Below, one piece after another: positions 9,149 to 16,787 of a stretch of 64,000 nt of DNA. The notes beneath the pieces are model-generated. The model was not told where the DNA came from and did not search any database. It saw nothing but the letters and a program-made list of their open reading frames with translations. Made by a program: the position numbers and the translations under genes. The stretch is taken from assembly GCF_018598175.1 (NCBI RefSeq), contig NZ_JAHESE010000029.1, positions 41,638-105,637 on the forward strand, written 5' to 3'. Position 1 is the first letter of the stretch. The number at the start of each line of letters is the position of its first letter. Origin of the DNA: Dawidia cretensis (GTDB lineage Bacteria > Bacteroidota > Bacteroidia > Cytophagales > Cyclobacteriaceae).

Positions 9149-9790
9149 ATGATCTCCGTGCGCAATCTTTCTTATCAATATGACGGAACATCCCGGGCCA
9201 TACAATTCCAGGATTTTTCCATTCCCCAGGGCGAGCACGGCCTGCTGCTCGGTGAGTCGGGCAGCGGCAAGACCACGCTGCTGCACGTCATCGGCGGACT
9301 GCTGCGCAAGTATAGCGGCACGGTGTCCATTCAAGACACTGCGCTGAACGCCTTATCGGAAGCGGCCCTCGACGGTTTCCGCGGCCGCCACATCGGTTTC
9401 ATCTTCCAGCGCAATCATCTTATCAGCGCCCTGACGGTGGAAAAGAACCTCGCATTGTCGCCTTACCTGGCGGGACTGCCTCCGGACGCCGCGCGCATCG
9501 ATCAGGTGCTGGCCAGCCTGGGGTTGCAAGAGAAAAAGAAAAGCCGCATCAGCGAGCTCAGCCACGGCCAGGCCCAGCGGGTAGCCATTGCACGGGCTGT
9601 GCTGAATAAGCCATCCATCATTCTGGCCGATGAGCCTACGTCGGCACTCGACGATAAGAACTGCGAGCGTGTCATCACGTTGCTGACCGACGTTGCCCGG
9701 CAGCACGGCGCCACACTGTTGGTTGCGACACACGACCAGCGCCTCAAAGACCGCATCAGCAACCGCATCGACCTCACTACAGCTCCGTAA
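9149..9790 (+). CDS. ABC transporter ATP-binding protein (LolD/MacB class; possible zinc system)
   Basis: A 213-aa nucleotide-binding subunit with Walker A GESGSGKT, a Q-loop (FIFQRN), a signature that deviates from the usual LSGGQ as LSHGQAQR, Walker B IILADEPT and the switch His in VATHDQ. It powers the permease encoded 17 bp downstream. The three-gene set with a DUF3299-like protein recalls the zrgBCD genes linked to zinc uptake in Vibrio (established there, inferred here). The alternative is a lipoprotein or peptide exporter of the MacB type. Confidence 0.85.
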   Translation: MISVRNLSYQYDGTSRAIQFQDFSIPQGEHGLLLGESGSGKTTLLHVIGGLLRKYSGTVSIQDTALNALSEAALDGFRGRHIGFIFQRNHLISALTVEKNLALSPYLAGLPPDAARIDQVLASLGLQEKKKSRISELSHGQAQRVAIARAVLNKPSIILADEPTSALDDKNCERVITLLTDVARQHGATLLVATHDQRLKDRISNRIDLTTAP

Positions 9791-9807
9791 CCCGCGATAC
9801 CACACCC

Positions 9808-11073
9808 ATGAGCTTATTGACACTTGTCTGGAATTACCTCAAAGCCCGGCCGCTGAACACGGCCATCAATATTCTGTTGCTCTCGCTGGGCATTGCCGTC
9901 ATTACCATCCTGCTGCTTTTCAGTCAGCAGCTTGAAAAAAAGATTACCGAGAATGCCAAAGGCATCGACCTGGTGGTAGGGGCGAAGGGCAGTCCGTTGC
10001 AAATCATCCTTTGCAATATCTTTCACATCGACTTCCCCACCGGCAATATCAAGCTCTTCGAAGCCGAGCGGATCGCCAAAAATCGCCTTGTTAAAAAAGC
10101 TATACCGCTCGCGTTGGGCGACAGCTATAACACCTACCGCATCATCGGTACCAACAGGGCCTATGCCGATCTATACCACGGCGAGCTCGCCACCGGCGCG
10201 TGGTGGGACAAAGATTTGCAAGTAACACTCGGCGCGAACGTCGCGGCCCTCACAAAACTCAAGCCCGGTGACCACTTTGCCAGCGCACACGGTCTGACAG
10301 AGGGCGGGCATGCACACGAAGAACATCAATATGTAGTCGTGGGTATTCTGAAACCTTCCAACAGTGTATTGGATAACGTCATCCTGACCAACGTGGAGAG
10401 TGTGTGGACGGTACACGAAGAGCATGGCGAGGAAGATGAGCACGAAGAACATGCGGAGGAAGCGCCTGTGCGCGATTCTACGTTTGTGCCGTCACCGCTT
10501 ATCCCCTCCGTGGCAAAGGGCGATTCTACAAAAGAGATTACGGCGATGCTGTTGCAGTACCGCTCGCCGATGGGGGCGATCCAACTGCCCCGCATCGTGA
10601 ATGCACAGAGCAGTCTGCAGGCCGCATCTCCCGCCTTTGAAACAGCGCGCCTGTTCTCGATCCTTGGGGTGGGGGTGGACATCCTGATGGGCTTCGCGTA
10701 TGTGTTGATTGTCATATCGGGGTTAAGCATCTTTATAGCCTTATATAACTCGCTGAAAGAGCGTCGCTACGACCTGGCCATTATGCGGTCGATGGGCGCC
10801 ACGCGCACCAAGGTGTTTATTTCGATTTTACTGGAGGGTGGTTTCCTGACGCTGGCGGGCAGTGTGCTGGGGCTATTGGCCGGGCATGGCGCCGTGATGT
10901 TGCTGGCCGGCATGGCTGAACAGGCCCAGCGCACGGGCATTAGTGGACTGGTGTTTTATCCGCAGGAGTGGATCATTCTGGTCGGAAGTTTGTTGTTGGG
11001 GTTGGTATGTGCCGTGATTCCGGCGGTGCAGGCCTATCGTACCGATATATCAAAGGTATTGGCCGGGCACTAG
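9808..11073 (+). CDS. FtsX/MacB-type ABC permease with His-rich loops
   Basis: 421 residues: an N-terminal membrane anchor (~18-38), a large periplasmic MacB-PCD domain, then three C-terminal helices in FtsX style (SLKERRYDLAIMRSMGATR between them). The periplasmic domain contains two histidine/acid-rich stretches. One at ~156-173 includes GGHAHEEH; the second at ~203-219 includes EEHGEEDEHEEH. Such loops bind transition metals, which supports a zinc or similar metal substrate. It is coupled to the ATPase upstream and the small Cys-containing protein downstream. Confidence 0.82.
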   Translation: MSLLTLVWNYLKARPLNTAINILLLSLGIAVITILLLFSQQLEKKITENAKGIDLVVGAKGSPLQIILCNIFHIDFPTGNIKLFEAERIAKNRLVKKAIPLALGDSYNTYRIIGTNRAYADLYHGELATGAWWDKDLQVTLGANVAALTKLKPGDHFASAHGLTEGGHAHEEHQYVVVGILKPSNSVLDNVILTNVESVWTVHEEHGEEDEHEEHAEEAPVRDSTFVPSPLIPSVAKGDSTKEITAMLLQYRSPMGAIQLPRIVNAQSSLQAASPAFETARLFSILGVGVDILMGFAYVLIVISGLSIFIALYNSLKERRYDLAIMRSMGATRTKVFISILLEGGFLTLAGSVLGLLAGHGAVMLLAGMAEQAQRTGISGLVFYPQEWIILVGSLLLGLVCAVIPAVQAYRTDISKVLAGH

Positions 11074-11110
11074 GCATGGATGTTTAATTGAAAACTGTAA
11101 ATTCATAGAC

Positions 11111-11554
11111 ATGAAAAAGTGGAGTATGTTTGGTGTTTTGTTGTTGCTGGCGGGCAACGTGTTGGCGCAGGCAAAATTTGATGCCTGGCATGAATTTGCC
11201 AAAACGAAATTCGAGCCTAAATACAATGAAAAGCTGGGAGAATACATTTTCTTCCCCAACTTTCCTGCCGAGCTTAAGGCCCTGGCTGGAAAGGAAGTTA
11301 CCGTAGAAGGATTTTATGTGCCCTTTGCTCCTGAGGATAGTCAGTACATCATCCTGTCGAAATATCCGCAGAGCCAGTGTTTCTTCTGCGGCGGCGGCGG
11401 ACCCGAGTCGGTGATCGAGGTGAATTTCACCAAATCGCCGTCGCGCTTCAAGGTAGACGACGTGATCACGGTCAAGGGTAAGCTCGTGCTGAACCCCGAC
11501 GATATGGACCACGTGAATTTTATCTTAAAAGAGGCTGCCGTGGTGAGCAAATAG
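11111..11554 (+). CDS. Secreted DUF3299-like protein of the ABC operon
   Basis: 147 residues with a signal peptide (MKKWSMFGVLLLLAGNVLAQ). The pattern G..V.V.GF.VP (KEVTVEGFYVPF) and the Cys/Gly-rich SQCFFCGGGGPESVIEV resemble DUF3299-type proteins and their Bacteroidota relatives, which accompany metal ABC transporters. CxxC could bind metal. It lies 37 bp after the permease, apparently in its operon. A role as periplasmic metal chaperone is inferred. Confidence 0.65.
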   Translation: MKKWSMFGVLLLLAGNVLAQAKFDAWHEFAKTKFEPKYNEKLGEYIFFPNFPAELKALAGKEVTVEGFYVPFAPEDSQYIILSKYPQSQCFFCGGGGPESVIEVNFTKSPSRFKVDDVITVKGKLVLNPDDMDHVNFILKEAAVVSK

Positions 11555-11591
11555 ACGCGACGTTATTTTCAAATCAACCCCTATATATACT

Positions 11592-12002
11592 ATGAAAAGA
11601 AGAGCAACAGCCGTTTGGAATGGCTCCGGAAAAGAAGGCAATGGCAACCTGTCCACGCAAAGCACTGTGTTGAACAAAACACAATACTCGTTTAACTCTC
11701 GTTTTGCGGAAGGCGTAGGTACCAACCCCGAAGAACTGGTGGCTGCCGCACATGCCGGCTGCTTCACCATGAAGCTGAGCTTTGTATTGGGCGAAGCAGG
11801 CTTTACTCCCGAAGAGCTCACCACCGAGTGTGTTATCACCTTCGAGAACGGTTCTATTACCGAGTCGCACCTCGTGCTGAAGGCCAAAGTGCCCGGCATC
11901 AGCCAGGAGAAATTCGACGCCGCTACGGCGGATGCAAAAGCGAACTGTCCCATTTCGCAGCTGCTGAAGACCAACATCACGCTCGAGGCTTCACTGGTAT
12001 AA
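11592..12002 (+). CDS. OsmC family peroxiredoxin
   Basis: A 136-aa OsmC/Ohr-fold protein. The two catalytic cysteines occur in the canonical contexts AHAGCFTMKLS and NCPISQLL, with the opening WNGSGKEGNGN typical of OsmC rather than Ohr. It would reduce organic hydroperoxides in the cytoplasm. It precedes the hydrolase by 3 bp, suggesting co-transcription. Confidence 0.93.
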   Translation: MKRRATAVWNGSGKEGNGNLSTQSTVLNKTQYSFNSRFAEGVGTNPEELVAAAHAGCFTMKLSFVLGEAGFTPEELTTECVITFENGSITESHLVLKAKVPGISQEKFDAATADAKANCPISQLLKTNITLEASLV

Positions 12003-12005
12003 CCC

Positions 12006-12671
12006 ATGGCCTCACGCGCGTACACGCCTGTTACCGGCACTGTGGTGATCTCACCCGGTGCCGGTGCTGTTTCGGTGCGGGCCATCATTCCGCCCGACAT
12101 GATAGCGTTATTGGTACTCGGTCATGGTGCCGGGGCGGGCATGCTCCATAGCTTTATGGAGTCGCTGGCGCAGGCGCTTGCGGACCAGGGAATCGGTACG
12201 GTGCGGTATAACTTTCCGTATATGGAGCAGGGGCGCAAGCTGCCGGATAAGGCGCCTTTGGCAACGGAGACAGTTGCTCGCGTGGTGGATTATGCACACA
12301 AGCAGTATCCAGGCGTGCCGTTGTTGGCCGGGGGCAAATCCTTCGGCGGGCGCATGACGTCGCATTATGCTGCGGCGGCGTCTGGGGAGCTTCTACGCGG
12401 TATTGTGTTCTATGGGTTTCCGTTGCACCCGGCCAAGAAGCCTGATACGAGCCGGGCTGACCATTTGCCTGCGATTACGTTGCCGATGTTGTTCCTCCAG
12501 GGTACGCGCGATGCGCTGGCGGAGTGGCCGTTGATTGAAGCAGTTTGCAAGACGTTGCCCACGGCCACGCTCGTGAAGATCGACGGTGCGGACCATTCGT
12601 TTGCCGCGGGGAAGAAGGATGTTATCAGTATACTCGCTGCCGAGACGCGTCAGTGGTTCGACGGGTTGTAG
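12006..12671 (+). CDS. Alpha/beta hydrolase, KANL3/Tex30-like
   Basis: A 221-aa alpha/beta-hydrolase. LGHGAGAGM forms the oxyanion region, GGKSFGGRM the nucleophile elbow with Ser, and DGADHSF supplies the His near the C-terminus. The GHGAG and KSFGG pattern is typical of the dienelactone-hydrolase-like KANL3/Tex30 family, whose substrate is unknown. It is translationally close to OsmC. Its 3' 279 bp are overlapped on the other strand by the tail of the 13433 gene. Confidence 0.85.
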   Translation: MASRAYTPVTGTVVISPGAGAVSVRAIIPPDMIALLVLGHGAGAGMLHSFMESLAQALADQGIGTVRYNFPYMEQGRKLPDKAPLATETVARVVDYAHKQYPGVPLLAGGKSFGGRMTSHYAAAASGELLRGIVFYGFPLHPAKKPDTSRADHLPAITLPMLFLQGTRDALAEWPLIEAVCKTLPTATLVKIDGADHSFAAGKKDVISILAAETRQWFDGL

Positions 12672-13433
12672 TATTTGCTCTGCGTGCACGAGTGTCATGG
12701 GGTTGTGTTCATTGCTTTGTAACGGGCAGTAGACGCCGTTCACGCGTTGTAGGAATTCGATGCCCAGGGTTATAAAAAGTCCTTCTCCGGCCGCGGTTGC
12801 CAGTGGGCTTGTGAGTTTGACGGGTGCGTCTACATCTGTGCCTTGCCGAACGGTCATTTCTTCTGATCGTATGGTATCGAGTATATAGTTACCGGTTTTA
12901 AAATCTATTGCGGCCATGCCGGCGATGAGGCGGAAGTGTGTGGCTCCCTTCGGGGCTTTTACCATCTTTTTGCGATCGGGCGGTGTGATCGTTACAGTGC
13001 ATTTTCCTTCTGTTGGATCAAAGCCTGCCTGATAAGGAGCGTGTAGGATAGTTTCTACGGATGCGTGCTTATTAAACTCAAATCCTCGCATTACCTGGGC
13101 GTCACCATTTTCCGGTTTCCGCATACCGGCACCGCTGGTCATATCTGATCGCATCATCGCGAAGGCTGCTTTTGTCAGTCGGGCGGTCATACGGGTGTCG
13201 GCTATACCGTCGAATAATGGTTTAAACGCTGCCCGTAGCAGTTTTACCATCCAGGCGCAGTGGCCGAATTCGGCATTATTCTCGCGTACCCGGGCGAATG
13301 CGGGGTCGGTACGGATACGTTCTGCATCTACCGATGTAACCTTTCGCACCAGGTATCCGCGGATTCTGTCGTAGTAATATACCCTGTCGCCGAGCTTGCC
13401 GATCAGCTTGATAATGCCTTTTTGTTTTGCCAT
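12393..13433 (-). CDS. Hypothetical protein with overprinted C-terminal tail
   Basis: Residues 1 to ~254 read like a genuine conserved Bacteroidota protein: basic start MAKQKGIIKLIGKLGDRVYYYDR, central ATHFRLIAGMAAIDF, and GIEFLQRVNGVYCPLQS near the natural end. Chaperone- or phage-associated roles cannot be told from sequence. Residues ~255-346 are Arg/Gln-rich and lie entirely antisense to the 12006-12671 hydrolase, so they probably result from a lost stop codon, and the functional part likely ends near 12672. No family function recognised. Confidence 0.6.
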   Translation of the reverse strand: MAKQKGIIKLIGKLGDRVYYYDRIRGYLVRKVTSVDAERIRTDPAFARVRENNAEFGHCAWMVKLLRAAFKPLFDGIADTRMTARLTKAAFAMMRSDMTSGAGMRKPENGDAQVMRGFEFNKHASVETILHAPYQAGFDPTEGKCTVTITPPDRKKMVKAPKGATHFRLIAGMAAIDFKTGNYILDTIRSEEMTVRQGTDVDAPVKLTSPLATAAGEGLFITLGIEFLQRVNGVYCPLQSNEHNPMTLVHAEQILQPVEPLTRLGSEYTDNILLPRGKRMVRTVDLHERGRGQRLANCFNQRPLRQRIARTLEEQHRQRNRRQMVSPARIRLLGRVQRKPIEHNTA

Positions 13434-13576
13434 GCCCTATCGTTTGTGTACACAAGATCGCTTTCCTTGCGCGGAAAAGCCACTGGAATCCTGTGAGCTG
13501 CCATTAGGGGATTTGGCATTGCTCTCGACTGTCCATGAATGGAAGATAATACCATTAAATGGTGTGCAAAATACTC

Positions 13577-13615
13577 CGGATTACCCGTATCAACTCCCGG
13601 GATTACCCGTATCAA
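13577..13615. repeat. Short direct repeat, 22-bp period
   Basis: ggattacccgtatcaa occurs at 13578-13593 and again at 13600-13615. The 22-bp period is two helical turns, as for a double binding site. It lies in the gene-free spacer 13434-13849. Confidence 0.4.
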
Positions 13616-13664
13616 AGCCGTGCCTAAAGCGTACCAAAGGTATGGTTAAGGCATACTCACCGCG

Positions 13665-13732
13665 AGTCTTAACTCCGCAGCGGGCAGAGGAGAGTTAGTG
13701 GGGTGATTCCCCGCCCGGGACGAGCTAAGACT
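13665..13732. other. Possible structured RNA element with three nested helices
   Basis: Three nested pairings: agtcttaactc (13665-13675) with gagctaagact (13722-13732, one mismatch), cgggc (13681-13685) with gcccg (13713-13717), and gggg (13700-13703) with cccc (13709-13712). It sits between the 13433 gene and the AT-rich DUF6934 locus. It could be a leader element, a small RNA or a relic of a mobile element end. Confidence 0.35.
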
Positions 13733-13740
13733 TGTATCCG

Positions 13741-13773
13741 CTGCTATGCCTTGCGATTATAGTTGCATAGCAG
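13741..13773. repeat. Perfect 9-bp inverted repeat
   Basis: ctgctatgc (13741-13749) and gcatagcag (13765-13773) around 15 nt, right at the shift into AT-rich sequence upstream of the DUF6934 gene. It may be an operator or hairpin. Confidence 0.4.
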
Positions 13774-13849
13774 AAAATTGCAAATATTAATAAATAGCTG
13801 TTTATTAGATGTACAATGTTGTTTTTCTCGTTGCCTGTAAGACTGTTGT

Positions 13850-14323
13850 ATGATAGAGAGGAAATATTCTTTCAGACGGGAGTATGATCCCGAGTCACAA
13901 GCCTACCTGTACATATTTTTGAGCCGAAGTAGGAAGAGATCTATTCCGAAGGCAGTCTTGTATTCACCGAGGGAGTCAGATGGCGATTTGTATTATAATG
14001 TTGGCTTTGGTGATTTAATTATAGACCCTGTAACAAATGAATTTGTGGGGCTTGACGACGTGACGGAAAGTAATAACGGTGATATGCTAGCGATTTTCTA
14101 CACGGTGGTCTCGACATTTGATGATTTTTTTGAGCAACATCCAAATGCTACCTTATATTTTAAGGGTAGCAACGAACAACGCAGTAAGGTTTATAGCAGT
14201 TTGATAGCCAAACATTGGAGACATATTGCGCCATTGTATACAGTTTGGGGAATTAAGAGGGAGAACAAGGAGTATTTTATGCCAGATGTTTCGTATGAGA
14301 GTATTTTTTGTAAACGGAAATAG
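13850..14323 (+). CDS. DUF6934 family protein
   Basis: 157 residues. The block DLYYNVGFGD, then ESNNGDMLAIFYTVV, FFEQHPNATLYFKGS and RSKVYSSLI match the pattern I know for DUF6934 (NLGFGD, SNNGD..KV..TV, P.A.I...GST.AR.RLY), a Bacteroidota family of unknown function. The gene is AT-richer than its surroundings and is followed 21 bp later by a 52-aa gene before a strong terminator, suggesting a transferable two-gene module. A toxin-antitoxin or immunity role is a guess. Confidence 0.7.
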   Translation: MIERKYSFRREYDPESQAYLYIFLSRSRKRSIPKAVLYSPRESDGDLYYNVGFGDLIIDPVTNEFVGLDDVTESNNGDMLAIFYTVVSTFDDFFEQHPNATLYFKGSNEQRSKVYSSLIAKHWRHIAPLYTVWGIKRENKEYFMPDVSYESIFCKRK

Positions 14324-14344
14324 ATATTTTTACAAAAAAAAGTT

Positions 14345-14503
14345 ATGGTAAGAATCGTAAAGGACATGCAGGAGGACAAAGAGCTTCTCGAGCGGCTTGC
14401 CAAACAGGTAATGCAAAAGATAAAATCCGGGCAAATCGATCCGTTTAGAGAAAAACGAGAAGAAGCTTGGGAGAGCCTCAAACGTGCAGGCGTGGTGAAA
14501 TAA
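14345..14503 (+). CDS. 52-aa charged small protein paired with the DUF6934 gene
   Basis: ATG at 14345, stop TAA at 14501-14503. The product is highly charged and predicted helical (MVRIVKDMQEDKELLERLAK, then REKREEAWESLKRAG). It lies 21 bp behind the DUF6934 gene and 20 bp ahead of an intrinsic terminator, so both belong to one transcript. Size and helicity resemble small antitoxin or partner proteins. No family identified. Confidence 0.6.
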   Translation: MVRIVKDMQEDKELLERLAKQVMQKIKSGQIDPFREKREEAWESLKRAGVVK

Positions 14504-14523
14504 GAAACGAAATCACAGAATAA

Positions 14524-14554
14524 AAAAAGCAACCCGATAAAAGGTTGCTTTTTT
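14524..14554 (+). terminator. Intrinsic terminator of the DUF6934 operon
   Basis: agcaacc (14528-14534) pairs with ggttgct (14543-14549), extended by an A-run on the left and followed by T6. It can also act on the minus strand. Confidence 0.85.
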
Positions 14555-14605
14555 ATTGTCGGAAAATGCAGTCAGCGCTTTCACGCACGCTTCATTCTTC
14601 TCTCA

Positions 14606-15115
14606 TTATCTCCAATACCGCGGGTACCGGCGCGTTCTGAAAATGTTATTAAACAGCAGCGCAATGATTACGATCACCAGCGAACCCGTGAGCACCGGGT
14701 AGAAGATGAAGGTCCAGTGCGGCTGCGCGAAAATTATTACCAGGGGCGTGGCACCCGCAGGCGGGTGCACCGTTTTGGTGATTTGCATGGCGGCGATAGA
14801 AGCGCTTACGCCAATCGCCAGCGAATACCAGGTATTACCCAGGAGGTATGCGCAAAGTACAGCGATGACGGCAGCAATCACGTGTCCGCCGATAATGTTA
14901 CGGGGCTGGGCTAACGGGCTGTCGATCACACCGAAGGCCAGTACGCAGGTGGCGCCGAAGGGGGCCATCATAAAGGGAATTTCGGTGGTCTGTGTCAGCA
15001 GTGTTACGGCGGAGATGGCGATGAGCGCGCCAAGGGCCGAAGAAAGGATGTGTGATGGTGGTGGCGAGCCTGGGACTTGCTCCCGGGTTCTGAATTTAAC
15101 GATATAGCGTTTCAT
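14606..15115 (-). CDS. HPP family integral membrane protein
   Basis: 169 residues with about four membrane helices (~25-42, ~75-95, ~98-113, ~133-155) and the family signature TVHPPAGATPL. Plant and cyanobacterial HPP proteins have been linked to nitrite transport across membranes; whether this one does so is not shown. It is 41 bp downstream of the TetR regulator on the same strand and may be its target. Confidence 0.85.
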   Translation of the reverse strand: MKRYIVKFRTREQVPGSPPPSHILSSALGALIAISAVTLLTQTTEIPFMMAPFGATCVLAFGVIDSPLAQPRNIIGGHVIAAVIAVLCAYLLGNTWYSLAIGVSASIAAMQITKTVHPPAGATPLVIIFAQPHWTFIFYPVLTGSLVIVIIALLFNNIFRTRRYPRYWR

Positions 15116-15156
15116 GGTTGTATAGTATAAAAATTTGGCGTCTGTGAAATGAGCGA

Positions 15157-15711
15157 TCAGGCAAAGAGCCGGTCCGCGATGGTGTTGGCGCGGTCCACCG
15201 GCCAGGGATCACGAAAGACCTGGCTTTCCACCAGCGCGCTTTCGAATAGGAGGTATATATGGTCTGGCAGCGCCGGATAGTCGGCGCGTAGGATGTCCTG
15301 AAAAAATATGCGCAGGTCTTCTTTGTGGCGTTGAATGACGTGCCGGATGGAAACGGCGTCTTCTGTGATTTCGGATACGATGTTAAGAAAGGCGCAGCCG
15401 CGAAAGTTCTCGCGTGTGTTCATGTCGTGGAGGAATTTGAACGCGGCGGCTATTTTGCTCCTGGGCGTCCTAGCCTTGTCCGTAAAGCCGTGTAAAGCAG
15501 CAAACCAAAAGTCATGACGCTGGTTTAAGAACTCCACGCAGAGCTCTTCCTTCGAGCGGAAGTGCTGGTAGAGGCTGGCTTTTGAGACATCGGCTTCTGC
15601 GATGATCTGGTTGATGCCGGTGGCATTGTACCCTTGCCCGTGAAATAAGCGAAAGGTGGTCTTTAAAATCCGGTCGCGCGGCGACAGCGCAGAAACATCG
15701 TACGTGGTCAT
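15157..15711 (-). CDS. TetR/AcrR family transcriptional regulator
   Basis: The ATG at 15711 gives a 184-aa protein with a TetR N-terminal HTH (RDRILKTTFRLFHGQGYNAT, then INQIIAEADVSKASLYQHFRSKEEL). The C-terminal region fits a TetR ligand domain. An upstream frame extension to 15768 would read across the operator and is rejected. A palindrome at 15749-15766, 38 bp upstream, looks like its own operator, so autoregulation is likely; the HPP gene follows in the same direction. Confidence 0.92.
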   Translation of the reverse strand: MTTYDVSALSPRDRILKTTFRLFHGQGYNATGINQIIAEADVSKASLYQHFRSKEELCVEFLNQRHDFWFAALHGFTDKARTPRSKIAAAFKFLHDMNTRENFRGCAFLNIVSEITEDAVSIRHVIQRHKEDLRIFFQDILRADYPALPDHIYLLFESALVESQVFRDPWPVDRANTIADRLFA

Positions 15712-15748
15712 AAATAAGAATCGCCGGCAAAAGTAGGGTAGGGATTGT

Positions 15749-15766
15749 GAACAGACAAGTCTGTTC
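15749..15766. promoter_or_regulatory. TetR-type operator
   Basis: gaacagac, AA, gtctgttc: perfect 8-bp arms with a 2-nt centre, just upstream of the TetR gene. The ACAGAC..GTCTGT core is a common TetR/AcrR operator form. Confidence 0.65.
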
Positions 15767-15779
15767 ATTCTTATTTTAT

Positions 15780-15822
15780 AAATACCTGCAACGATGTGCG
15801 TTACATCGTTTGCAGGTATTTA
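15780..15822. terminator. Long hairpin between TetR and the 16116 gene
   Basis: aaatacctgca with acgatgt pairs with acatcgt and tgcaggtattt, with one bulged T and a 5-nt loop. It starts 7 bp after the stop of the minus-strand gene at 15829. There is no long T-run, so it may be a terminator or an mRNA-stabilising hairpin. Confidence 0.5.
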
Positions 15823-15828
15823 ATTCTT

Positions 15829-16116
15829 TCACCAAACCTGAAAGATTTCGCGCGATCCGCTTTGATACATTTCGGTATAGCCTTTCATCTTTTCCTGCAT
15901 CTTCTGCGATTCCTCCTGGCTCATGCTGTCCCAGCTTTTTTCGTATGCTGTCAGGCTGTCGTGACGTGTAACGACAACAACGCGGTTGAAGGACCCCGTC
16001 ATGTCACTCATGATGTTGACCACCTCCGGGCGGCCGTCCATGACTTCTTTAAATAGCTTGGCAAGCTTCGAAGCGTTGCCCGGCTTGCAAACAAATGTGT
16101 CTTGTACGATAATCAT
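15829..16116 (-). CDS. Small dimeric alpha/beta-barrel (NIPSNAP/ABM-like) protein
   Basis: 95 residues beginning MIIVQDTFVCKPGNASKLAK, with VVVVTRHDSLTAYEKSWDSM in the centre. The pattern of strand, helix, strand with a 'SLTAYEKSW'-type helix resembles NIPSNAP or antibiotic-biosynthesis-monooxygenase-like ferredoxin folds. No catalytic residues are certain. It is in the direction of the TetR gene but separated by a hairpin and the TetR operator. Confidence 0.6.
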   Translation of the reverse strand: MIIVQDTFVCKPGNASKLAKLFKEVMDGRPEVVNIMSDMTGSFNRVVVVTRHDSLTAYEKSWDSMSQEESQKMQEKMKGYTEMYQSGSREIFQVW

Positions 16117-16258
16117 AATGTTAATGGGTTGTTTCTGATCACGAACCTACTAACATTATTGCCACCTGGAGTGGGGGGAATACGCCAATGTTCAGGGGGG
16201 ATTGAGACAACGGCGTTTTGTACTTTTGAGCATAGAAATGTCGGATCACGATAATCCC

Positions 16259-16777
16259 ATGAGAACAACACCCTTCGTTTTTTTACTTGCCATTGTATTG
16301 TCCTGTGATTCCTTGTCAAATGACTTTTTCGAAGTTTTATTGAATACGTATCAACCGGAACTGACCCGGGTATGCGCGCACAACCCGTCCATTTTTTCTA
16401 ATGGAAGATTTATCGAACAATACGAAATGTCAGCAGGAACCGAGGCAAATTTCCTGGCCAGGTTTTCGGTAAGCCATGGCGATTCGCTTGACTTCCCCAG
16501 ATCAGGAGCCCACTATTTTGAGAGGTATCGAGAAGACCTTACCTGGCGCAAAACCCCAGTAAAGAATGAAGACTCCATTGTCCTTCAAATAGCAAGTGAC
16601 GTTGGCGACGAAGCGTTAGAATGCTATGATGTTGAAGACGTGATGCGATTGCTTAAAACAAAAGGAAACTATTACACATTCATTTATGAAACGTTCGGAA
16701 CAGTACTGGGTGGGTATAAATTTTATCTCCTGGAACCGGCGTCTCACCGGCTTTATGTACTGACCTCTTTTCAGTAG
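16259..16777 (+). CDS. Hypothetical lipoprotein
   Basis: The ATG at 16259 opens a lipoprotein signal (MRTTPFVFLLAIVLSC), so residue 16 Cys would be lipidated and the protein anchored in the envelope. An in-frame TTG at 16202 would bury this signal and is not used. The ~155-residue mature part is acidic and matches nothing I recognise. Single gene, convergent with the 16788 gene. Confidence 0.6.
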   Translation: MRTTPFVFLLAIVLSCDSLSNDFFEVLLNTYQPELTRVCAHNPSIFSNGRFIEQYEMSAGTEANFLARFSVSHGDSLDFPRSGAHYFERYREDLTWRKTPVKNEDSIVLQIASDVGDEALECYDVEDVMRLLKTKGNYYTFIYETFGTVLGGYKFYLLEPASHRLYVLTSFQ

Positions 16778-16787
16778 GCGCGCGAAA

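Noticed and set aside
13396-13698. 100-codon plus-strand frame in the 13.4-13.8 kb spacer
   Set aside because: Crosses the repeats and hairpins, overlaps the start of the minus-strand gene and has no motif.
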